Assembly (NCBI GenBank): GCA_014529385.2
Contig: CM043944.1
Coordinates: 173,912,240 to 173,976,239 of the forward strand
DNA from: Adiantum capillus-veneris
Lineage: Eukaryota > Streptophyta > Polypodiopsida > Polypodiales > Pteridaceae
Length of the DNA stretch: 64,000 nucleotides
Direction of reading: 5' to 3'
In this document: positions 1 to 11,800 of the stretch, one piece after another
Position numbering within the stretch: position 1 is the first letter of the stretch
How the letters are laid out: every line of letters starts with the position of its first letter
Notes under the pieces: model-generated
The model's database searches: none
What the model was told of the DNA's origin: nothing
What the model saw: the letters and a program-made list of their open reading frames with translations, nothing else
Position numbers and translations under genes: made by a program

Positions 1-15
1 CATGTGATAGGATGT

Positions 16-300
16 GTCCTTTTGTGCTAGAAGTACATGTAACAAAAGGGGGAAGAGCTAGGTTGAACCAAACGCTTCCCAAGAAACTCATTCACCTCTT
101 TCAGGATTTCCTCTCTTTGTGAGGCATTCACACGATAAACTGGTTTATTAGGAGGCGAGCTTCTTGGCACAAGATCAATGCAATGATCTTTTAAACGTGG
201 CGATGGTAGCTCATTTGGTAATTCATTGGCGCAATAATTGTCATATGCATGTCAAAATTTTAGCCTTTCTTCGCTAAGAGCGTCTACTTGTGCAATACAT
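16..300 (-). pseudogene. Ty3/gypsy reverse-transcriptase N-terminal fragment
   Basis: Minus-strand translation gives the stretch at the start of Ty3 reverse transcriptase: an HCIDLVP..SPPNKPVYR core followed by EEILKEVNEFL and LVQPSSSPF. This is seen in one frame between about 30 and 220, with a weaker extension to about 300. In Ty3 elements this peptide joins protease to reverse transcriptase. The palm motifs are absent, so it is a short relic. It lies upstream of the first visible host exon. Confidence 0.75.
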
Positions 301-476
301 TCACGCCCCTTTACAAAAATCAGATATCATTTGCATTACCTTTTTGATTTTTACATGAGATACAAGAGGTATAGTATCAGCTCTTCTCCAGCATTATTAC
401 ATGTTCATGACCTTTTTACATAACAGAGATCCTATTGGTTTTGTAAAATTTCCGTGGATCAATGCATGTGTGTCGT

Positions 477-480
<4 letters not shown>

Positions 481-544
<64 letters not shown>
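481..544. repeat. (GA)n microsatellite
   Basis: An uninterrupted GA tract of about 64 bp. It directly abuts the 3' end of the inverted LINE fragment at 545-898, so on that element's strand it is a (TC)n tract immediately downstream. Confidence 0.98.
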
Positions 545-547
<3 letters not shown>

Positions 548-895
548 GAAATGTTATATTAACGTCTTCAAAAAGGCCAAAGTGACCTATGAGACCAGAG
601 AGTTACAATGTGGTGGATCTGATACAAAGTCAGAGTAACAAGATGACAAAATAAAATACTATGGAATCCTAAACTTCTAGGTGTGAAATAAGCAGCTAGC
701 TGGGATAGCTGAATCACAGGAGATCTAGCATCGGTCGTTGGCGGATCTCATCAATCTCCTCCATGGTTAGTAGTCTGATCGGGCGTCGTGCATGCCTGGC
801 CAGAGTGTTCCGAATCTTCTGACGTAGCCTCCGTTGATGGTGTGTAGTCCTCCGCAGTCGTGGGCGCCTGGATTTCCCCAGTTCAGTCGCTCGGT

Positions 896-898
<3 letters not shown>
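545..898 (-). mobile_element. 5'-truncated LINE 3' end, inverted (copy F)
   Basis: The reverse complement carries the last codons of LINE ORF2 (an RHARR..RLLTMEEIDEIR-like stretch) and the 3' UTR. It then has the family's terminal block (GTCTCATAGGTCACTTTGG, GAAGACGTTAATATAACATT) ending in CATTT. It is bounded on both sides by GA/TC tracts, exactly like the copies in intron 8. Only the last ~350 bp were inserted or kept. Confidence 0.85.
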
Positions 899-970
<72 letters not shown>

Positions 971-972
971 GG
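899..972. repeat. (GA)n tract followed by a G run
   Basis: About 62 bp of GA repeat, then about 13 G. It forms the 5' boundary of the inverted LINE fragment. A (TC)n tract followed by a C run also occurs at 23764-23842. Confidence 0.97.
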
Positions 973-1714
973 ACTTACGAGTCTGCCCAAGGTTAATGTG
1001 TGTGTTTGTGCCCTGCCTCCTGTTTCTACAATGCAACCCTAGCCTTGTGACCTACGAGCTGCAATTTCCATGCTGCTTCCAATTTTTGTAAGCATTTGCA
1101 GGTTTGCACGTCATTGGTTAGGTTTTGATTATGTTAAATTTGAAGATTAGCAAAGGTTTTCACACTCGCGTGACTTGCCTTCAAGTAAACATTGCAGGTG
1201 GCGAGTTGACAAAGTGTACCATGTGTGTTGACCTCTCTTTCTCAATTGTCATCACTGTAGTGGTGGGGCTACAAAGGCGCAGCTGTAGTGAGCACAGCAT
1301 ATCTGTTGATCCTGCAATTTTTACTTTTTCCAAGATCTGGCTTTGATTCAGCTCTATATTTTATTTCTTGATTGTTTGTTTTGTCCTTATACTGTTTTGT
1401 TTTTGCTGCTTCATTTATATTACTTTCTTCTTTCAAGGCCTTCTCCTCTCGCATATATTTATTGTTCTTTTCACTTCTATGTATGACGACGCTCGGTTTT
1501 CCATTCTATTAGAAGGCTTTGCTCCTTGATGTCATCAGCTGAAAAAGTTCTACATCATTCTTTTATTCGTTTATTTTGAGTAAATTTTAAAGTTTTCAGT
1601 AGATAATGATCAAGATGAAATGATTTTTCTTTAACTGGTGGTGGTTGCTAATCAGTCCTGCCTTTGTGCTATTGAGATCTTATTTGTCTTGTGTGTGAAT
1701 AACTGTGATGGCAG
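973..1714 (+). other. Upstream intron or 5' region, no feature recognised
   Basis: This is AT-rich sequence between the (GA)n/G tract and the first visible host exon. It ends in a usable 3' splice site (GGCAG, 1710-1714). I looked for the missing N-terminal exon of the host gene and saw no matching reading frame here, so that exon is probably further upstream. Confidence 0.5.
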
Positions 1715-1849
1715 GAAACATCTTTGGAGTTGGTTGTTCTTAGTGAGGATGGAGTTGTGCAGTCAATATGTGAACAGCCTGTTTTTGGTAAAATAAAGAA
1801 TTTAAAGGTCTTGCCATGGAATGAGCAGCAACGAAGCTTTCAACCCCAA
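1715..1849 (+). CDS. Host gene, first visible exon
   Basis: 45 codons, phase 0 at both ends. The preceding GCAG and following GTAATC fit splice consensus. It encodes the ETSLELVVLSEDGVVQS and EQPVFGKIKNL strands of the first propeller. Confidence 0.85.
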
Positions 1850-4800
1850 GTAATCTCTTTTTGGGTTTTTATCTAATGTATTGATTTTTCTATATCTTTA
1901 AACATACAATTTTGCTACACCTTGCATTTCATCAACTGTAACGTAGCATTCTGTTTTATGTCACAAGAGGTTTGATTGACCTAGGAAATATCAAGACATG
2001 GTGTGCATGCGTGCACACTTGGGTGGGTTGATTATATGCAATGTACATTGTTTGATCTTTTCTATGAGTTATTTGTGGGATGGAAACTCTTATGAAAGAG
2101 TTGCTTCTTGTACCAAGCTGCCAGATAAAGTTTACCTTCAACAATGCCTCAGGGTCCATAAATCCTAGTTTTTGGCACTCCTTTTGATACACATTTTCTC
2201 TGTGTTTGGAAGTCAATAATTTTGATATCTGTTCCATTTCTTTTTACCAAGGTTCATTTGTGGCGCAGACAGCAAGATGCCTATTCCATGCGGTTTACTT
2301 TTTTCTGCTTTCTACATATTACAGTTTTAAGTTCTTCTTGAAGGCTTTAGATCCTTACAAACAACAGATGAAAATGATTGATCAGTCTGTTTTCTGTTCC
2401 CTAAATGCTGTTATTAAAATAGCTTGCTCGATCTGACATATGTTTCATATCTACAGACACATGGAAAGGATCTGCTTGTAATAACATCTGACTCAGGCAA
2501 AATGTCCTTCTTGACTTTTTGTGTCGAGCTACACAGGTCTGATTGTCTTTCAGGTCTGATTGCCGATTAGTTCTAATTGAGAAACTTGCTTTCCACATAC
2601 ACGATAGAGTTTCTGCTTGTCAGGACGCGCTCAGAGTGTCCACTCTACTCTCTAATTCAAATACACCATTTAAACTTAGTTTTTGTTTGTTTTGTTGCAG
2701 GTTTTTGGCAGTTGCGCATGTACAAATATCTCAACCAGGGAATGCTCGCAGAGAGCTGGGATCTTACTTGGCTGTTGAGTCAAGGTAACTATAGCTTATT
2801 TGGAGTTAATTTCTCTCTTTAAACACAGCACGTTGCATCAAGTACTTTGCTCATCATTAAAACTCATAACCAAGGTCTTACTGACATCTTGGTTGTTGGT
2901 GGCAACACATGTGGATATACTAGCCAAGAGTTTAACACAATAGGGAACCATGTTTCCTGAACTTCAACTTCAAATTCAGGTGGTGGCTATATTTTTGAGA
3001 TAGAGATGACCTCCATTTCTCCTACAACAAGATTTTATTCTGTGGAAGACTGCTCAAAGGGAATAGAGAGTTAGAGATCCTAGGGTTGTGCGTTTTCTTG
3101 AGGAAGAGAACGTGCTAGTGGGAAGGCTTGGTCCTCCCCCCCCAAAGAGAATCTTTATCAGGGAGAATCTTTTTACAAGCACAAGAACTGGAAAGCACTT
3201 TCAAATATTCCTTTTTTTAATAAAAAGCTTCTCAGAACCCATCTTTATTCTTGTGCTTGCGTCTTTATATGTATTCCTTTTTTCAGTTCGGATTTCCTGC
3301 ACGACCAATGGAATATTCCCTTTTCGATGCTCTCGTCACCCATGAGGTGACACATCAAGAATATCCATTTCCCGGTCTCTCCTACCGAACTAATGGTACA
3401 ACCCCTTCGCGATGCTTTATGTCACCCATCATACGACACATCAAAGTTGTCCGTTCTTGATGGCTTTTAATAATTCCAGTAGATCTACAGCTCTTGAACC
3501 GACACATCAGAGTTGTCCGTTCCTGATGGCTTTTAATAATTCCAGTAGATCTACATCTCCTAACCTTACGGTTACGGTTGAAGTGCTCCTAACCTTACGG
3601 TTCAAGTACACACATTTAAATATCCTAATTTCAATCTATAGAAATTACAAAAAAAATAAAATGAAAATAGTTCATTTAGCAACAATTGTAGCGACTACAA
3701 TAGAGTGAAGAACAATGCCCGCATATGCCGGTGTTATTGCAAACATTGCCCATTGATGAACACCTCTATTGTTACCCGCCTAATCATCCTCTTGTGCAAG
3801 TTGGGAGAGGATTTTGCTCCATAGCCGAATATCCAGCAAGACATTTATGATGATCGTCGCAAGAAGTACCTTCTTTTACAATCATGCAAGGCTACCAAGG
3901 TTGTTGCTTTGGCCGGAGAGGAGGTTGCCACTCCCAGTTGTGTTTACTCTAAAGCAGAGGAGGGAGATGAATTGCAAGATTTGTCAGTTTTCACAGTTAA
4001 TCCCTCCCTCATCCATATGCCCATGTAGTACTCAGCTTCTTTTCGTAGCATTTTATTTTGTACCTCCCTTTTTAAACGACACATCCATGTACATTGATGT
4101 CCCTTTTTAAACGACACACCCATGTACATTGATGTGTATCATAAGCCAAATTCAGCCCTAGAAGACGTTAATGAAGCTTCCACTTTCTTTCTTTCTTTCA
4201 AGGTCATACCCTTCCACGGTATATTTTTCATGTACTTATTGGCATAATACACAACTGACATGACTGGTAATGATTTGGGTCTTGTAGCTTTTCGGCTGTT
4301 CAGATAACTTACTTTCCTTCGTCTTTCTTTCATCCTGAACAATGCAGAGGGCGTGCCATTGCTGTGAGTGCCTTGGAGGACAAGATTGCCATATATGCAA
4401 CATCTATTGCAGCTGGAATCAATATCGTTGAGAAGGTTTGTTAAATTCATCCAGCTTCTTGCAAGAGATTTTCAATTTGACTGGCCAACCAACCATTGCT
4501 CTACAAAAACTGGGGTTTATTTAACTAGCTTCTCAGCTTGCAGTTCAAAAGGTTGATAGTAACTACTTGGTGTCTTTACTATTGTTTGGCTTTACTTTAC
4601 ATGGTCTTCACTGCTTTTTGTTTTGCTCAGCGAATGACATATCCTCGGGAATCATGGGAGAAAGGGGAGCATACAACATTGTGCGGTACTGTTTGGAGTA
4701 TGGCTTTTGTACCTGGCTCAGCAGATGCAAACACCAAAGATGCCGCTGTAGTTCTGGTCGTCCTTGTTCATAGGTATGATTGGGTGCAGTTGCTCAGAGC

Positions 4801-7800
4801 CTCCAGGTTGCTTCCTTTGCAACTTCATTCCTAGGATATTGATACATCTAGCTGTATAATATAAACTGCAGAAAGGGGGCCATCCAAAATGAGCTACTTA
4901 TACTGATCTGTGACATGATGGAGCGCTCTATCCAGTTGAGTCGGTATAGTCCCATTGTGCCACCTGGTCCCCTTGCTTATTCTGTAGGGGATGTGCCAGC
5001 TATGCCTGGTTTTGTCATTCTATTTAGATATGGTGACATATTACTGCTGGAAGTCACTGGCACTGGTAATGTCTCTGTAATGTCATCAGTCCAGCTGCCA
5101 AGGGCTTGTAGTAGCTCTCGTGGAAAAGCAGGTTCTGGAGGTGGTGATGAGGATGGCAGTTGTAATGAAGCTGTGTCTGCTCTACTTGAGTTGGTATCAA
5201 GAGCTGAGGGTACTCTGCACCAATCCACTGAAAGAACCGAAGCTGTTCCTCTTGAGTGCATCAAAGTGGGAGATTTAGATGACACATCTTCACCTTTAGT
5301 TTCTGCTTGGGCTTGGAGTTTGGATGCCTCTATGGGATCACACTTAATGTTAAGCATGGACACAGGAGAACTGTTTTTAATGCAATTGGTTAACAACATT
5401 GCAAATTATTTCTACATTAGTCTTAGTGATTGCTTGTATCACTCGCCCCCATTGAAGGGCTTACTATGGATGAAAGATGGTTTTATTGCAGCATTGGCAG
5501 AGATGGGTGATGGGCAGGTCTTACATTTCAAGGATGGCAATATTGACTGTAGAAGCACTATTGAGAACATTTCTCCAAATTTAGATTTCTCACTAGTGGA
5601 TTACCACAATGAGAGACAAGATCAGATGTTTGCCTGTGCTGGTGCGGGACAGGAGGGATCATTGAGGGTCATCCGTAATGGCGTCAGTGTGGAGAAGTTA
5701 ATAAGCACAGGACCTATGTATGAAGGAGTGACAGGGTCTTGGACTCTGAAATTTTGTAGAGAGGATGCTTTTCATTCCTTTCTTGTGCTCTCATTTGTAG
5801 AAGAAACACGAGTGCTATCAGTTGGCGCGAGCTTCATTGATATTACAGGTGATGTAGGCTTCAACAGCTCAGCTTGCACATTGGCCTGTGGGTGGATAGA
5901 GGATGGTTGGGTTGCCCAAGTATGTAGTGACGAAGTGCGCATTTGTGCTCCCACCATAGCCGCACATCCGAAGGGGCTCAATTGTCTGCTTCCACTCTCT
6001 ACTTGCTGGATACCTTGTGGCTGTGCAAACATTAGCTTGGGAGCAGTTTCTTTCAAACGAGTCATTTTGGCCACATCCCGGCCTGGTCTACTGCTGATGC
6101 TTGGCTTAAGAAATAACGATGCTGGCCTTCAAGAACTAGAGCTGCTGCAGCAGTGCATAATAGAAACAGAGCTATCTTGCATATCTATTCCCCAAGAAGA
6201 GGAGCCTGTGCCTATTCCTTTACCTCCGGCAATTGTGGGCTTGCTGGAAAACAATACTGAAAATTCTCTTCCAAGTGGAATTGAAGTGGGAAAAGTTTGT
6301 ATTGTAGGAACACACAAACCTTCAGTTGAGGTACTTTCAATAGTGCCAGATGATAATTTTTCAGTCTTAGCAGTGGGCCACATCTCTCTAATAAACACAA
6401 TGGGAACAGCTTTGAGTGGCTGTGTGCCAGAGGATGTTCGGTTGGTTCTTTTTGACCGCTCCTATATTCTTGCTGGCCTAAGGAATGGAATGCTTCTCCG
6501 GTTTGAGTGGCCTATTGATGCCACAGCCACAAGTTTACTGCCCTCTTTGATGTCTCGTAGGATGCTGTCAGAGATTTCTCAGATGGGATCATCTTCTTCA
6601 TGTGAGAAGCACATCAATTGGAGCGGGCCAGTTCTGGTGCACAGTAAAGTGAGAGAACAGAAAAAGAAAACTGCCATGTCTAGTCCTACACAACTGCATC
6701 TAATTGCCGTTCGGCGTATGGGAGTATCGCCGGTTTCATTGGTACCCTTACAAGCATCATTGAGAGCAGATGTGATTGCTCTTGGTGACCGGCCATGGCT
6801 CTTGCAAACTGCACGGCATAGTGAAAGGATTGCCTGCACATCAATATCCTTTCAGCCTTCAACACATGCCACTGCTGTGAAATCCAAAGATTGTACAAAC
6901 GGCATTCTCTTTGTAGCTGACAGAAGCTTACATTTGGTTCGTCTCTTTTGTTCCTTTACACATTATACTTTTTTTAGCTGAACAAACCCTGCAGTGTCCT
7001 GTCAAGCACAGTAATAAGTACAACAGCATGTACTTTAAGGCTGCAGTTTTTTGCAATGCTTGTCTTTTTTGCACGTGAAAAACCTTATGTGCATTGCAAA
7101 CATGGCATTAACTTTGCTGGGTTCATGAAATCTGCACTCCCAACTATTTGTCAGTACCTTCCAATAATTTTGGTGTTTCTGCAGGTTGAGATGGAGCACT
7201 CAAAACGACTGAATGTGGAAAGACTCTCTGTGGGTAGTACACCACGAAAGATAGCTTACCACGTGGAATCAAAAACACTGCTCGTGATGCGCTCGGATTG
7301 GTGTGACCATATACACAGCTATGTCTCTGACATATGCTGCGTAGATCCTGTAAGTGGTGTGTTGATGCTCTCATACCAGTTTGACCACACAGAAACGCCC
7401 AAATGTATGCAGCTTTGCAAAATAGGAAGTGAACATCTTTTGTTGGTTGGAACTGGATTGACCACAGGCAAGGCCATCATGGCAAATGGAGAACCTGATG
7501 GGTAGGTTTTAGTACTTTAGTTTTATATCTGTCCGTGTCAACAGCTTTTCACACATTTCACTTTTGAGAAAGTATCTTAATGCTTGTGTCCTAGATTTCC
7601 TTATTTCTTACTTGTCAAGCATGTGCCCTTACAAGGGGTGCGAAATATTTGTCAATGTCAGGCTGCACTGCTCGTGTGTTTGTGCTTTCTTTGTCCTCTC
7701 ATATTGCTACTGATAGCAGCTGTTGATGCCATTTACAACTTAATTGCTTCAGTTATCATAAGTTGCTATGCAAATTTAATGTTTTATGCTTGAGACATTT

Positions 7801-8329
7801 CTAAAATTGTCAAAACCCAAGCAATTGCTGTAACATTGATTTATCATCTTGTTCTTTCTCATGCCTTATGATTGTGATTATATTCCTGCATTTTGTATGG
7901 TTTGCTGAAGTCCTTCAAATGCACACGTACGTTCTGTGTTTACAGTGTGGTGTGTTTTCAGGGCCAAAGGCCGACTTATTGTCTTCCAACTGTTGCCGAA
8001 GCATGGTGTGCGGAATTTAGACAGCATGCCTGTTGATGAGCATGATAATTGTACAGAAAAACCTGGCAGCCAGACATTTGTGGAGGGTGAAGGTCTGAAA
8101 ATTACTTTTAGGAGTCATGTGCAGCTCTCTGGAGTTGTGTTGGCAGTCGCTCCTTACCTTGATCGATATGTACTTGCCTGTGCTGGCAACAATGTAAGGC
8201 TTTATTCTGCCATTTAGTTACTCCATCTCTCTCTCTCTCTCTGACATTGTATCAGATTTACCAATTGTAACTTGTTGGTCTCATAGGTCACTTTGGCCTC
8301 TTGAAGACGTTAATATAACATTTCATTTC

Positions 8330-8400
<71 letters not shown>

Positions 8401-8814
8401 GCTGCCCCTCGCACTCCCCGCACCTCCCGCTCGCCTCCCCCCCTGCTGCCCCTCGCGCTCCCCACACCTCCCGCCCGCCCGCTCCCCTCCCCCCCTTTGC
8501 TGCTCGCTGCTCTCCCCTGCTGCCCCTCGCGCAGACTCCCCATATTGCCTAGACTTCCTCTACGCGTAGCATGTCCCCCCAGGTTCTTCTACGCGTAGCG
8601 TGTCCCCCCCCCCCCCCCCCCTTTTTTTTTCTTTAACACGTAGGATGCCCCCCCCCTTCTTCTACGCGTAGGACGCCTTTTTTTTTTTTTTTTTTGGATG
8701 GTATTAAACACGCAATGTTGTTTTAGCTTGCTCTCATGGGTTAACTTGGCCGTGTGAAGACATGAATATATCTTTATATCATTTTATTTTATTTTATTTC
8801 CCCTTCCTTTTGGT

Positions 8815-8865
<51 letters not shown>

Positions 8866-11800
8866 CTTTATCGTCTTTATCACTCCCCCTCCCTTGCCAT
8901 ACCGTCCCACGCTCCCCCACTCGCTCAACTACCGCGCCCGTGGCTAGGGGGGTGCACACGTTTAGTGACTCCTTGGCGGACGGCGATCAAACATGAGAAA
9001 GATGAATGATAAAGCCGACCCTCTAGAGGATGCCATTCAAAAGTGCAAAGAGGAAATGACGGAGACCATTATCAAGATGAACCGCAATCTCTGGGGCACA
9101 ATAAACATGCTCGAAGGACGCGTGCTGATTCAAGAGAGCAAGATAAGCACGTTGGAAGACCGAGTGACGACCCAAGAGGAAGAGGTCGCGTCACTCAAGA
9201 AAGATCTCGCCGAAGCACGATGAAGAAACACACTGGAAGAGGGCGAATTGCAACCCTCAGTAATCGAAGAAATCAACACGATCAAGGAGCAAGTACGGGC
9301 CATCAAAGAGGGAGAAGAGCAGCACAAAGAAATGACGACTTCTTGGGTGGATGTTCTTACCAAAACTCAACAGAAGGCGGACAAAGCCGAGAAATGGATC
9401 AAGGTGGCCAAGAAAGGAAAAGGCAAGGAGATAACGCCCAGGTCCACACCCAACAACATCATTAGTCAGACACTAGAGGAGGAGCAGAGGAGAAGGGTGT
9501 GCGCTTTACATGTGAGAATCTGGGGTCTCAAAGACAAAGGCAATGTGGACGAAGAAGTAAAAGAACTCACAGCCTTGATGGGGATTCATGAGCCGACGCA
9601 CACACGGGCATGGAGATGGGCAACATAAAGAAAAATGGAAGCAGTGGAGAAACCTCAAAAGAAAGAGCACTCATCCTCCGTTTTCCCTCCATGGAAGCAA
9701 AGAAGTCATTCTTGAAGAAAAGACCAACTCTTAAAGAGACTGGCATCTTTCTTGGGGATGATCTCACCCTCTCGCAGATCGCTCATATGCAGGAAGTAAT
9801 GCCGGAGATTAGAGCGGCAAGGGGAAAAGGCAAGATCGCTTTTTACTGAGACAGAAAAGTGGTAATACTAGAGCGACGCTCCAGATGACGGTGCGAGACT
9901 TATGGGACCACACTCAAAGTAGCTGCCTGGAACTGCAATGGATCTATGCGTCTTGATGTGGGTGCTTTTGAGGATAGCTTTACTGGAAGAGACATCATCT
10001 TTTACTCTGAGACACACCAGGCCCCTGGGCAATCCATGCCTCACATCAGTGGATACAAGTGGGAGACAACCTACAGACAGGAGACACGCTCAGAGCACAG
10101 AGGGCGGGGCTCGGGGGGAGTGGCAGTGTTATTTAGAGAGGATCTGTAGCCACTGATACATATAGCCCGCAGAGACGAGCAGGCTAGGTACATGTGGGTG
10201 AGACTGGAAGCAGAGAGAGGCAGATACCTCTATCTAGCTATTTGCTACTTTCCCCCGAGCACATCAATTTATGCATCACCCAGAGGACAGTCCCCTTTCT
10301 CTATTTTGGATGATGACATATGGGAGTTCTCTAGGGACGGTGACATTATCATCCTAGGGGACTTCAATGCTAGGACTGCCCATCACGAGGTAGTGTTTTA
10401 TGATACTTCAGAGGAGATGCTAAGAGAGCTAGATGTTGTAGAGACGGGCCTTTCCAGACTATCACACGATGTGGAATATACTGAGTATGGGCGACACCTG
10501 ATAGACATGGGCACTGCACATGGATTGGCCATCTTGAACGGCTTACAAAGATTTCTTGCTGCGGGAGGTTTTACATGATTCCCACACAGACATGGAGCCA
10601 GCACAGTGGACTATGTCATGGCACAGCCGAATCTCATCTCTAGTATCCAGGATCTCACAGTTGGGCCCAGACCCGTCGGGGTGGCAGTGGATCATGCTCT
10701 GGTGTAGCACACAGGCCACGAGTAGCAGCCCCTACTCGCTACACATTCACACGGGAGACGGACTCCGTATACATGGACGGAATCTACAGACGCCTATGCA
10801 CTGAGGACCCGGGGCGACCTCTGGAGAAGCTAACTACTATACTGACACAGACATTACATGAGGCAGCAGCAGAAGCATACCCACACACCCAGCCCGAGCA
10901 GAGCCGCTGATCAAGGAGCATGCCTCAGAACAGCTGGTACGATGAGGAATGCCGCCAGACTAGAGCCAGACTTTAGAGGGAGGTGCTACTGGGGGACGTC
11001 ACTCACAGACAGTCACAGATTGACTTCCGACGCCTGGTGCGGCGAAAGAAGAGGGCTTTTTTGGCTCTACTCGAGCAGGATCTATATTAGTTATTCTTGA
11101 GTCAGGACTCACGTGAGGCGTGTCGGCTCTTTCATGAGCATTTCCCCCCCCCCCCCCCCCCCCCCCTCTATTTCCTCCACAGAGACCTGGGGTCAGTACG
11201 CATCATCTTTGTACACAGTACCTGGACAGCCGCCCCTCCCCAACCCCCCCCATCCATGCCCACACGCATGTATCTTTTTCACCGCGCTGAGATGGTGAAG
11301 AAAGCTATTGACAGGATGAAGACTGGGAGAGCATATGATCATGATGGCCTAGTCGTTGAACATTTCATGCATGCCAAAGACCTATTAGCAGAGCTTCTAG
11401 CAGTTATGTTTAACCGTGCCATGTGTGAGGGCCTACCGGACACGTGGAGCCTATCTACGATCGTACCTATCTTCAAATCAGGAGACCCCATGGAGCCTGG
11501 GAATTATCACACTATTATGATTGGGCACACACTGGCACGGTTGTATGCATCCATTCTTGAGCAACAGCTGAGTAGATGGGCAGAGAGGGAAGGAATACGT
11601 GCAACTGGGCAGGCAGGATTCAGGAGAGGCTTCTCTACTCTCGACCATATCCTAACACTCAGGGCCATCATCGAGGAAGGCAGATCTCATGGGAGACGGA
11701 TCTATTGTAGCTTTGTGGACTTCCGCAAAGCTTTCGACACGGTACCCAGAGCTAGACTGATGCGCAGATTACAGGAAATGAGAGTACCCGCAAAACTCAT

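Noticed and set aside
767-1091. Reading frames through the (GA)n tract on both strands (Arg-Glu and Leu-Ser repeats)
   Set aside because: They are translations of a microsatellite and of the LINE 3' UTR, with no domain.
5772-6398. Minus-strand ORFs opposite the large host exon
   Set aside because: Shadow frames of a clearly coding plus-strand exon.
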